From Arcobacter venerupis (GTDB lineage Bacteria; Campylobacterota; Campylobacteria; Campylobacterales; Arcobacteraceae): a DNA stretch of 64,000 nt. A model generated the notes under the pieces. It ran no database searches, was not told the origin of the DNA, and was given only the letters and a program-made list of their open reading frames with translations. Positions 10,081-17,997 of the stretch are shown here, piece after piece. Within the stretch, counting starts at the first letter, position 1, and every line of letters begins with the position of its first letter. Location: assembly GCF_013201665.1 (NCBI RefSeq), contig NZ_CP053840.1, positions 744,001-808,000 on the forward strand, given 5' to 3'. The position numbers and the translations under genes are program-made.

Positions 10081-11190
10081 ATGAGAAACCTTTTATCAGG
10101 TAACAAAATTAGTTTTGTAGTGTGCGGATTAGTATTAAGTTCATCTATGGCATTTGCTGCTGATTCTATTGATTCAGCATTTAAAGAAGGTAAAGTTTCT
10201 GGTAGTTTAGGTCTTTATGGTGAAAAACATGATTTTAAAGATGGTGCTAAAGATTCAGGTTTTGGAAATGGACAAGCAACAGTTGCATTTGAAACAGGTT
10301 CATTTTATGGTTTTTCTGCCAAAGCAGAGTTTAAAGGTAACCTTTATCTAGGTGAAGTTGAAAATGATAATTATGATGATGCTTATGCAAATCATTCTTT
10401 AATGACAGAAGCTTATGTTAAATATGCTGTAGATGGATTCTTCTTAAGTGCTGGTAGACAAGCTATTGATTTAGAATGGTTAGGTGATTATAACGAATCT
10501 GTAGTTGCTGGGATTACTGCTATTCCAGATACTGTAGTTGTATTAGGATATACAGATAGACAAGCTGAATCAGGAATTGATACAAGTGCAGACTTTACAG
10601 AAATTACTGAAAAAGGGGCTTATGTTTTAGATGTTAAATATACAGGTTTAGAAGGTATTGAATTTAACCCTTATGCATATTCAGCTCCAGATGTTGCAGA
10701 TTTTTATGGTTTAAAAACAACTTTTACAAGTGATTATTTTGGTGTGATTGCACATTATGCAGTATCAAGTGAAGATACTCAAGATGATGGATCAATTGGA
10801 CATGTTGAATTAAATACTACATTAGCTGGAATTTCTGGTGCTGTTGGTTATATTAAAACTGATAAAGATGTTGGAGCTGGAAGTATGCCTGCTTATGGTG
10901 ATAATATATCTCCATTTGATACAGGAAATAGAACTTATGATCCAGATGCAAGAACAGTATATGGTTCTTTAGGATATACAGTTCTTGATGTTGAGTTAGG
11001 TGCATTATATGGTGTAACAACTTATGACACTGATGATAAAAAAGAAAAAGAGCTAAACTTAACTGCAACTTACCCAATTACTGAGTCTTTAACAGCTGCT
11101 GTTTTATATGGTGATGTTAATGAAGATTCTGCTGATACAGAATACAATGATGATAACTATGTATTAGCAAGTGTAGAATATACATTCTAA
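10081..11190 (+). CDS. Outer membrane porin (Opr-like)
   Basis: 369 residues with a signal peptide cut after SSSMAFA (about residue 27). The mature protein is acidic, rich in alternating polar/aromatic residues typical of beta strands, and ends VLASVEYTF with the C-terminal Phe used for barrel insertion. The family resembles the Opr-type porins of Campylobacterota. It probably carries small hydrophilic solutes; specificity is unknown. It has a good AAGGAAAAAA ribosome site and a long leader, so strong expression is likely. Confidence 0.85.
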   Translation: MRNLLSGNKISFVVCGLVLSSSMAFAADSIDSAFKEGKVSGSLGLYGEKHDFKDGAKDSGFGNGQATVAFETGSFYGFSAKAEFKGNLYLGEVENDNYDDAYANHSLMTEAYVKYAVDGFFLSAGRQAIDLEWLGDYNESVVAGITAIPDTVVVLGYTDRQAESGIDTSADFTEITEKGAYVLDVKYTGLEGIEFNPYAYSAPDVADFYGLKTTFTSDYFGVIAHYAVSSEDTQDDGSIGHVELNTTLAGISGAVGYIKTDKDVGAGSMPAYGDNISPFDTGNRTYDPDARTVYGSLGYTVLDVELGALYGVTTYDTDDKKEKELNLTATYPITESLTAAVLYGDVNEDSADTEYNDDNYVLASVEYTF

Positions 11191-11199
11191 TATAAAAAT

Positions 11200-11257
11200 A
11201 ATTTAGGAGATTAACTCCTAAATTAGAAAACTAAATAAATCTTTTAGATTTATTTAG
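11200..11257. terminator. Two hairpins between convergent porin and mnmA genes
   Basis: AATTTAGGAG / CTCCTAAATT (11200-11224) and CTAAATAAATC / GATTTATTTAG (11231-11257, overlapping the mnmA stop). Both are perfect stems; T tracts are weak. They probably end transcription from both sides. Confidence 0.5.
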
Positions 11258-12284
11258 TAGACTCAATCCAAGCACTTCCAATTACTTTTTGACCATCATA
11301 AAATACAGCTAATTGTCCAGCTGCAACTCCAAAAGCTGACTCTTTTAAAGTTATATAAGCTTTCTCATTTTCTATTTTTACATCACAAGGTGTTGAAGTT
11401 GATCTATATCTTAATTTTACTGCACATGAAAATTCAGTTTCATCAATAAACATATTTAAGTCTTTTGCAATAACTTCATTCACTTCTAATGCTTCTTTTT
11501 TGCCAACAATAATAGTGTTATCTTTAGGATTTAATTTTGTTACAAAATGTGGAACATGTGCTCCATGAACTGTAAATCCTCTTCTTTTTCCTATTGTATA
11601 GTGTGCATAACCTTTATGCTCACCAACAACATTTCCCTCTTCATCTAAAACTTTCCCAGGCATATCAATATTTGCATGTCTTTTAACAACATCTGTATAA
11701 ACTGTTTCAACAAAACAAATCTCTTGAGATTCACTTTTTTCTGTAATTTTTTTGTATGCAACATCAAGTTGAGCACCAAATTTTACAATATCTTCTTTTT
11801 TATAAGTACTAAGTGGGAACATCATGTAAGGAAGTGCTTCTTTATCTACTTGTGATAAGAAATAACTTTGATCTTTAGTTTTATCATCAGCTTCATAGAA
11901 GAATTTACCGTCAGTTTTTGCATAGTGTCCAGTTGCTAAAAAATTAGCTCCATGATCTTGAGCAAACTTTAACATAGCACCAAATTTTATTTGTTTATTA
12001 CATTTAACACAAGGGTTTGGAGTTGTTCCTTGCAAATAAGAATCCACAAAGTAGTCATAAATTTCAGCTGTAAATTTATCAGCTAAATCTAATATGTGAT
12101 ATTTAATATTTAAAAACTTAGCTACATCTTCGATATAACCTAAATTTCTTTCGTGATAACCGTCAGTTCTATTATGAAGTTTTAAATAAACACCTTCAAC
12201 TTCATATCCATCTTTTTGTAGCATATAAGCAGTTACTGATGAATCAATTCCACCGCTCATACCAACCATAACTTTTTTTTTCAT
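11250..12284 (-). CDS. mnmA: tRNA-specific 2-thiouridylase MnmA, copy 1
   Basis: 344 residues. It uses ATP and a persulfide to thiolate U34 of Lys, Glu and Gln tRNAs. Seen: PP-loop SGGIDSS (10-16), the first catalytic cysteine in NPCVKCN (Cys95, with an extra Cys92), the second in SQEICFVE, and the C-terminal barrel ending AAGQLAVFYDGQKVIGSAWI. It differs clearly from the second mnmA at 12524-13621: shorter, with CxxC at the first active site. This copy looks like the native one, as it was probably next to folK before the second copy arrived. Confidence 0.92.
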   Translation of the reverse strand: MKKKVMVGMSGGIDSSVTAYMLQKDGYEVEGVYLKLHNRTDGYHERNLGYIEDVAKFLNIKYHILDLADKFTAEIYDYFVDSYLQGTTPNPCVKCNKQIKFGAMLKFAQDHGANFLATGHYAKTDGKFFYEADDKTKDQSYFLSQVDKEALPYMMFPLSTYKKEDIVKFGAQLDVAYKKITEKSESQEICFVETVYTDVVKRHANIDMPGKVLDEEGNVVGEHKGYAHYTIGKRRGFTVHGAHVPHFVTKLNPKDNTIIVGKKEALEVNEVIAKDLNMFIDETEFSCAVKLRYRSTSTPCDVKIENEKAYITLKESAFGVAAGQLAVFYDGQKVIGSAWIESTK

Positions 12285-12296
12285 TGTTTACATCCT

Positions 12297-12448
12297 TTTT
12301 AAAGGAATAATCACTGATTCTTTATTTGCCCAATTTTTGTGAGAAATAATTAAATTTTGAGTATTTTTTTTATTATCAAAAAATATTATATCTATATCCA
12401 AGGTTCTAGGCGCATCTTGAAAGGATCGCTTTCTTCCGAATTTATTTT
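12297..12448 (-). pseudogene. Duplicated 3' fragment of folK
   Basis: About 150 bp nearly identical to 13717-13871, the last ~50 codons of folK, in the same orientation. It differs by a few substitutions and a 3-4 base indel in a T run. It has no start and is not a gene. It forms a direct repeat around mnmA copy 2 and marks the left edge of an insertion. Confidence 0.85.
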
Positions 12449-12523
12449 TATTTATCTTAAGTAAATGGGACTAGCAACTTTTTACCATCCCAAATTTTTT
12501 TAAAGTTAATGCAGTGTTTATAA

Positions 12524-13621
12524 TTAATAATAATTACTTATAAATCCCCCACCTAAACAATAATCACCATGATATAAAACAAGACTTTGTCCTAATGTCA
12601 CAGCTCTTTGAGGCTTGTCAAATTCAACTAGAACTCTATGTTCATTTGCTTCAATTACGGTACAAGCTTGCTTTTGTTGACGATAACGAATTTGTGCCAT
12701 TAATTTATCACCAACTTTAGGTGCTTCATCTAATACCCAATGCATATGACTAGCTTCTACACTTTGGTTCATAAGTAATGGATGGTTAGTATCTTGTACA
12801 ACTGTTAATGTATTATCTTCCATATTTTTTTTGGCTGCATACCATGGGTTATGGATATTATTGTCTGATTCATTATCTTTGATACCACCAAGACCAATAC
12901 CTTTTCTTTGACCTAATGTGTAACAAATAAGACCTTTATGTCTTCCTAGCATTTTCCCATTTTCATCTATAATATCACCTGGAATTGCTTTTAAATGTTG
13001 TGTAATAAAATCATCAAATCTTTGGTTACCTATAAAACATATCCCCGTACTATCTTTTTTATCACTAACTGGAAGATTATGTGTTCTAGCTATTTCTCTA
13101 ACTTCTTTTTTAGTTAAATCTCCAAGAGGAAACATCGCATGAGATAGTTGTTCACTTGAAAGTGCATGTAAAAAATAACTTTGGTCTTTTGTATTATCTT
13201 TTGGAGTGTCAAGTACATAATGGTCTTTATATTTAGCAATTTTGGCATAATGACCAGTCGCAATCATATCTGCACCCATTTTTTTTGCTTCATTTAAAAA
13301 TACATTGAATTTAATCTCACGATTACAAAGAATATCTGGATTAGGAGTAAGACCTTTTTTTAAACCTTCTAAAAATACATCAAATACTTTAGTTCTGTAC
13401 TCTTCAACAAAGTCTTTACCTTTTACTTCAATACCTATTAGTTCACCTACTTTTTTAGCATCTTCGAACTCAATACGATTAGGGCATTGACTACCTTTTA
13501 TTCCATACTCCCAATTACGCATGAATAAGCCTACTACTTCATAGCCTTGTTGTTTTAATAGAAGTGCAGTTACTGAAGAATCAACACCACCAGACATACC
13601 TACAACTATTTTTTTCTTCAT
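12524..13621 (-). CDS. mnmA: tRNA-specific 2-thiouridylase MnmA, copy 2 (probably acquired)
   Basis: 365 residues, resembling the longer MnmA type of other phyla or classes. PP-loop SGGVDSS (10-16), catalytic cysteines in NPDILCN (Cys99) and STGICFIG, and the typical C-terminal RYRQ and VTLGQSLVLYHGDYCLGGGFI motifs are intact, so it should be active. It lies between a folK fragment (12297-12448) and full folK (13699-14184), which suggests arrival by recombination that duplicated the folK end. It may replace, back up or specialise from copy 1. Confidence 0.92.
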   Translation of the reverse strand: MKKKIVVGMSGGVDSSVTALLLKQQGYEVVGLFMRNWEYGIKGSQCPNRIEFEDAKKVGELIGIEVKGKDFVEEYRTKVFDVFLEGLKKGLTPNPDILCNREIKFNVFLNEAKKMGADMIATGHYAKIAKYKDHYVLDTPKDNTKDQSYFLHALSSEQLSHAMFPLGDLTKKEVREIARTHNLPVSDKKDSTGICFIGNQRFDDFITQHLKAIPGDIIDENGKMLGRHKGLICYTLGQRKGIGLGGIKDNESDNNIHNPWYAAKKNMEDNTLTVVQDTNHPLLMNQSVEASHMHWVLDEAPKVGDKLMAQIRYRQQKQACTVIEANEHRVLVEFDKPQRAVTLGQSLVLYHGDYCLGGGFISNYY

Positions 13622-13698
13622 TATTAACCTTTTTAGAAATAATTGAACAAACGGGAATATCCCTGTAGCTAAATTTTAGCTCTATGCTCTTTATTTTT

Positions 13699-14184
13699 TT
13701 ATAATTTATTCATATATTTTAAAGGAATAATCACTGACTCTCTATTTGCCCAATTTTTGTGAGGAATAATTAAATTTTGAGTATTTATTTTTTTATTATC
13801 AAAAAATATTATATCTATATCCAAGGTTCTAGGCGCATCTTGAAAGGATCGCTTTCTTCCGAATTTATTTTCATATCTTTGCATTGCTTTTAAAAAGTTT
13901 TTAGGACAAAGATTTGTTTTAAGCGCGATTATACCATTTAAAAAGTCATTTTGTTCCAAAAATCCAAAGGGAGGATTTTTCAAAAGTGGTGAAGTAATAA
14001 GTAAAGTAAATCTTGCATCTTTTTTTAAACATAAGATTAGTTTATCAAATAATCTTTTTGTATTTCCAATATTTCCCCCAATTCCAATAGTTACAGTGTA
14101 TTTTTTACTTGAAGTAGAATTGATTTTTTTTGGAAAATTAGAAGTATAAAAAAGTGTTAAATCTGGTGATAATTTTTTTTTCAA
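13699..14184 (-). CDS. folK: HPPK, 6-hydroxymethyl-7,8-dihydropterin pyrophosphokinase
   Basis: 161 residues. It transfers pyrophosphate from ATP to hydroxymethyl-dihydropterin in folate synthesis. The family signature RTLDIDIIFF and the GGNIGN start of the fold are visible, with FGRKRSFQDAPRTLDID in the pterin/ATP site. The first ~28 residues are a basic extension before the conserved core. Its last 155 bp occur again at 12297-12448. It is followed upstream by the M24 peptidase gene, 70 bp away with a terminator between. Confidence 0.93.
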   Translation of the reverse strand: MKKKLSPDLTLFYTSNFPKKINSTSSKKYTVTIGIGGNIGNTKRLFDKLILCLKKDARFTLLITSPLLKNPPFGFLEQNDFLNGIIALKTNLCPKNFLKAMQRYENKFGRKRSFQDAPRTLDIDIIFFDNKKINTQNLIIPHKNWANRESVIIPLKYMNKL

Positions 14185-14203
14185 ATTTTTCTCATTTTTA
14201 GTT

Positions 14204-14243
14204 AAAAAACAATCTCGATATATTTTATCAAGATTGTTTTTTT
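14204..14243 (-). terminator. Terminator between pepQ-like gene and folK
   Basis: ACAATCT / AGATTGT stem with a loop of about 15 bases, T runs on both sides, so it can act in either direction; it directly follows the M24 peptidase gene stop. Confidence 0.6.
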
Positions 14244-14254
14244 GAATTTCTATT

Positions 14255-15280
14255 TTAAAGTATTACAGCTTTTCCATTTTGCATTACAATTGTATCTTCA
14301 ATTCTAACACCAAATTCACTTGGAAGATAAATGCCAGGTTCTATTGTAAAGACCATATTTTCTTCAATAATTACATCTGATTTTGAGTTGATAAATGGAA
14401 ATTCATGAATATCAAGTCCAACTCCATGTCCAGTACTGTGAACAAAATATTTCCCAAAACCAGCTTTTTCTATTACATCTCTAGTTAATTTGTCAATTTC
14501 AGAAGCTTTCATTCCAACTTTTGCTTTTTCAATTGCATTTAGTTGAGCTTTTAAAACAATATCATATATTTTTTGATGTTTTTCATTTTTAAATTTTTGC
14601 TCTCTTTTAAAAGAGAATTTTTCAAAATCAACTGCACTTGTACAAGTTCTATCTGAACAATATCTTTTATATTTAATTCCAGCATCTACAAGAATTAAAT
14701 CATTTAGTTTTAGTTTTTTATTTGTAGGTAAAGCGTGTGGTTTTGCAGCATTTTCATTTATAGCAACAATTGGTTCAAAAGAGATATCAAGTTTTCCTAT
14801 TTGGCTCATTTTCTCAAATGCTTTAAAATATAAAAATTGTTCAGTTTGATTAAAACCATTTTTTCTAATAAATTTTGCTAATTCTTTAAATCCTTCACGT
14901 CCAGCAATTGCAGCTTTTCTTAATAAAATTATCTCTTTATCTGATTTAATAGCTCTTTTTTGTTTTGAAAAATTTGGTTTTGCTATGAACTGAGTTTTTA
15001 AAGTTTCTGTTAAATTTATATAAGTTGCATAGGTAAAATCATTTGGGTCAAACACGATTTTTTTAATTTTGTTTTTTTTTAAAATTTCTTTTGTTGTTTC
15101 TATTAAGTTTGATGATTCTATAACTTCGCAATTTTTTGCATATTCTTTTGCTTCAATAATATATCTAGCATCTGTAATAAAATATTTGTCTTTTTCTAAA
15201 TTTAAAAAAATAACATTATCACAAGAAAATTTGCACTCAAAATATATAGCGTTCTCATTTTGAAGAATAAAGTTTTTCAT
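14255..15280 (-). CDS. pepQ: M24 family Xaa-Pro aminopeptidase
   Basis: 341 residues. The N-terminal creatinase-like domain (1-110) is followed by the pita-bread catalytic domain. Metal ligands are seen in LVDAGIKYKRYCSD (two Asp), HSTGHGVGLDIHE (His), FTIEPGIYL (Glu) and GVRIEDT (Glu). It should remove N-terminal residues before proline in the cytoplasm. The length matches the shorter Xaa-Pro peptidases of this phylum. It is divergent from aroQ; the shared 76-bp region holds both promoters. The symbol is by family resemblance. Confidence 0.88.
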   Translation of the reverse strand: MKNFILQNENAIYFECKFSCDNVIFLNLEKDKYFITDARYIIEAKEYAKNCEVIESSNLIETTKEILKKNKIKKIVFDPNDFTYATYINLTETLKTQFIAKPNFSKQKRAIKSDKEIILLRKAAIAGREGFKELAKFIRKNGFNQTEQFLYFKAFEKMSQIGKLDISFEPIVAINENAAKPHALPTNKKLKLNDLILVDAGIKYKRYCSDRTCTSAVDFEKFSFKREQKFKNEKHQKIYDIVLKAQLNAIEKAKVGMKASEIDKLTRDVIEKAGFGKYFVHSTGHGVGLDIHEFPFINSKSDVIIEENMVFTIEPGIYLPSEFGVRIEDTIVMQNGKAVIL

Positions 15281-15320
15281 AAAAAGCCTTTGATTTGGTA
15301 TTGTTTAACATAAATTTAAT

Positions 15321-15326
15321 TATAAT
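15321..15326 (+). promoter_or_regulatory. -10 box of the aroQ operon
   Basis: TATAAT 31 bases before the aroQ ATG; an AAAGGA ribosome site follows. Confidence 0.6.
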
Positions 15327-15356
15327 CTTACCTAAAATTTATAAAAGGAATATAAT

Positions 15357-15827
15357 ATGAAAATTGCCGTTATACAAGGCCCAAATTTAAATATGCTAGG
15401 AATAAGAGAACAACACATTTATGGTTCTATGGGATTAGACCAAATTCATGAACAATTAAAAGCAGCAGCAGCTCAAAATGGTGTTGAACTTGAATTTTTT
15501 CAATCAAACCTTGAGGGTGAAATTGTTGATAGAATTCAAGAGTGTTTAGGAACAGCTGATGGAATTATGATTAATCCAGCTGCTTATTCTCACACATCAA
15601 TAGCTATTAAAGATGCTTTAAGTGCAGTTTCAATGCCAGTAGTTGAAGTACATATTTCAAATATTTATAAAAGAGAAGAATTTAGACAAAAATCAATAAC
15701 AGCAGGTGCTTCAACAGGAGTTATTTCAGGATTTGGACCTTTTGGTTATCATATGGGATTAATTGCTTTAATGCAAATAATTTCAGAAGTTAAAGCAATC
15801 GCTCAAGCTCAACAACAAAATGCTTAA
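15357..15827 (+). CDS. aroQ: Type II 3-dehydroquinate dehydratase
   Basis: 156 residues. It dehydrates 3-dehydroquinate to 3-dehydroshikimate in the shikimate pathway. The motifs are complete: [16 protein letters not shown] with the catalytic Tyr, [16 protein letters not shown] with the Asn and His, [14 protein letters not shown], and the ISGFGPFGY end. It heads a unit with the amidohydrolase (11 bp gap) and sppA. Confidence 0.97.
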   Translation: MKIAVIQGPNLNMLGIREQHIYGSMGLDQIHEQLKAAAAQNGVELEFFQSNLEGEIVDRIQECLGTADGIMINPAAYSHTSIAIKDALSAVSMPVVEVHISNIYKREEFRQKSITAGASTGVISGFGPFGYHMGLIALMQIISEVKAIAQAQQQNA

Positions 15828-15838
15828 AATTAAAACTT

Positions 15839-17062
15839 ATGAAAATAATAAGTGCTAATTGGGTTATAACTTGCGATGAAAACAATAGTATCATTAAAAA
15901 TGGTGCGGTTGTTTTTAATGATAAAATAATAGAAATTGATACCCTTTTTAATATAGAAAACAAATATCCAAATATAGAAATTTTAAATCTTGAGAAAAAT
16001 TCAGTGTTAATGCCTGGTCTTATAAATTCCCATGTACATTTAGAATTTAGTTCAAATACAACAACTTTAAAATATGGTAATTTTATGTCATGGTTAAACT
16101 CTGTAATAAAAAGCAGAGATGATTTAATAAATAAAGCTGACAAAAAACTAATCTCTACAAAACTAGATAGAATGAAAAAAACAGGAACTACAACAATTGG
16201 AGCAATTTCATCTTACTCTTTTGATATGGAGTCTTGTGTTCAAAGCCCAATAAATACTGTTTTCTTTTGTGAAGTGATTGGTTCAAAAGGTGATATGGTT
16301 GATACTTTATTTGCAGATTTTAAAGATAGATTAAAAAATTCAAAAAAATTCAAATCAAAAAATTTTATACCAGCAATTGCAATACATTCACCATATTCAG
16401 TTCATCCTTTTTTAGTAAGAGAGAGTTTAAATCTTGCTCGTGCTGAAGATTTGGCAGTTAGTTCACATTTTTTAGAATCACCTGAAGAGTTTTCTTGGCT
16501 TCATAAAGATGAAGGTTCTTTTTTAGATTTTTTTAAAAACTTTTTAGGACAAGAAAAAGCTGTTTCAAAACCAATGGAATTTTTAAATTTATTTTCAAAT
16601 ATTAAAAATCTCTCTTTTACACATTGTGTTGAAGCTAGTGTTGATGATTTAGAGAAAATCAGAAGTTTAGGTGCAAGTATAAATCATTGTGTAACTTCAA
16701 ATAGAGTTTTAAATAATAGTAAATTAGATATATCAAAATTAAAAGATATTCCTTTTACAATTGGAACTGATGGCCTTAGTTCTAATAACTCTTTATCAAT
16801 GTTTGATGAATTAAGAAATGCTTTAATGATTCATTTTGATAAAAATATTGTTGATTTTTCAAAAGTTTTATTAAAAGCTGCAACTATAAATGGTGCAAAT
16901 GCTTTGGGTTTAAATAAAGGAATAATCAAAAAAGATTTTGATTCAGATATGATAGCTTTTACTTTACCTGATGAAGTAGAAGATATAGAAGATTTACCAA
17001 TGCAAATTATTTTGCATACAAAATTCGTAGATAAAGTAATAATAGGAGGAGAATTTGTTTAA
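15839..17062 (+). CDS. mqnX: Amidohydrolase, aminofutalosine deaminase family
   Basis: 407 residues of the metal-dependent amidohydrolase superfamily. Ligands seen are HVH (His65, His67, in LINSHVHLEF), a later His in SSHFLESPEE, and the Asp in IGTDGLSSN. The family member best matching is the aminofutalosine deaminase of the futalosine (menaquinone) route, which turns 6-amino-6-deoxyfutalosine into futalosine. Many Campylobacterota instead cleave aminofutalosine directly, so the true substrate is uncertain; SAH/MTA deaminase is an alternative. It overlaps sppA by 8 bp. Confidence 0.75.
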   Translation: MKIISANWVITCDENNSIIKNGAVVFNDKIIEIDTLFNIENKYPNIEILNLEKNSVLMPGLINSHVHLEFSSNTTTLKYGNFMSWLNSVIKSRDDLINKADKKLISTKLDRMKKTGTTTIGAISSYSFDMESCVQSPINTVFFCEVIGSKGDMVDTLFADFKDRLKNSKKFKSKNFIPAIAIHSPYSVHPFLVRESLNLARAEDLAVSSHFLESPEEFSWLHKDEGSFLDFFKNFLGQEKAVSKPMEFLNLFSNIKNLSFTHCVEASVDDLEKIRSLGASINHCVTSNRVLNNSKLDISKLKDIPFTIGTDGLSSNNSLSMFDELRNALMIHFDKNIVDFSKVLLKAATINGANALGLNKGIIKKDFDSDMIAFTLPDEVEDIEDLPMQIILHTKFVDKVIIGGEFV

Positions 17063-17939
17063 TTTTTTTAGAGTACTTTTTTCGCCAATAATTGCAATTT
17101 TAGATTTTATTACTAAATATTTTAAAACAATAGTTTTTTTAACTATCATTTATTTTATTTTTGCACCATCTAATGAAAAATTAGGGGATAGTGATAATTA
17201 TGCTAATTTGCAAAAAATTGAGTTAACAGGTCCAATTATGGATGTATCAAAAACATTAGAAGAGATACAAAAAGCAAAAGATAATAAAAATATTAAAGGT
17301 ATTTTATTTGTTGTGGATTCTCCAGGGGGTGCTGTTGCTCCATCTGTTGAATTAGCTTATGCAATTAAAGAGTTAAAAGAAATAAAACCAGTTGTTGTAT
17401 ATGCAAGTGGAGTGATTGCAAGTGGAAGTTATTATGCTTCTATTTGGGCGAATAAAATTATTGCAAACCCTGGAAGTATGGTAGGTTCAATCGGAGTTAT
17501 TATGCAAGGTGTAAATGCAGAAGAACTTATGCAAAAAATTGGTATTTCAACACAAACTGTAAAAGCAGGGAAATACAAAGAATCAGGGACACCTACAAGA
17601 AAATGGTTTGATTATGAAGAGAAACAACTTCAAAGTGTGATTGATGATACTTATAATATGTTTGTTTCAGATGTTGCAAGTGCAAGAAATCTTGATGTAA
17701 AAAATCAGACTATATTTGCTGATGCAAAAATATTTACTTCAAAACAAGCAAAAGAGGTTGGTTTAGTTGATGAGGTTGCTACTCTTTCTTATGCACAAAG
17801 TAGTTTAATGACTCTTGCTGATGTAAAAGATCCAGTTTGGAAAAAAGAAGATAAATTTGATAAATTTATGAATAAAATAATAAGTGAAGCGGTTTCGAAT
17901 GTAAGTATGAATTTAGTAAGTGGTTTAAAAGCTTATTAG
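17055..17939 (+). CDS. sppA: Signal peptide peptidase SppA (short form)
   Basis: 294 residues, the single-domain form. One N-terminal membrane helix (about 12-42) anchors it in the inner membrane with the catalytic domain outside. The Ser/Lys dyad is visible: Ser in GVIASGSYYAS and Lys in KAGKYKESGTP. It degrades signal peptides left after secretion. It starts within the end of the amidohydrolase gene, with GGAGG overlapping as ribosome site, so the two are co-translated. Confidence 0.93.
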   Translation: MFNFFRVLFSPIIAILDFITKYFKTIVFLTIIYFIFAPSNEKLGDSDNYANLQKIELTGPIMDVSKTLEEIQKAKDNKNIKGILFVVDSPGGAVAPSVELAYAIKELKEIKPVVVYASGVIASGSYYASIWANKIIANPGSMVGSIGVIMQGVNAEELMQKIGISTQTVKAGKYKESGTPTRKWFDYEEKQLQSVIDDTYNMFVSDVASARNLDVKNQTIFADAKIFTSKQAKEVGLVDEVATLSYAQSSLMTLADVKDPVWKKEDKFDKFMNKIISEAVSNVSMNLVSGLKAY

Positions 17940-17961
17940 TTTTTATCGTAGAAATATTTAA

Positions 17962-17993
17962 AAGGTGAAGTTTTTTACTTCACCTTTTTTTAT
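17962..17993. terminator. Bidirectional terminator between sppA and ackA
   Basis: AAAGGTGAAG / CTTCACCTTT around a TTTTTTA loop, with T run on plus and A-rich stretch before, just after both stop codons. Confidence 0.85.
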
Positions 17994-17997
17994 GAAT

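Noticed and set aside
10853-11077. Minus-strand ORF of 74 codons inside the porin gene
   Set aside because: It lies fully within a well-supported porin frame and has biased Leu/His/Gln composition, a typical antisense shadow.
12297-12448. Possible insertion sequence or transposon beside mnmA copy 2
   Set aside because: No transposase and no terminal inverted repeats are seen; the repeat is a copy of the folK end.
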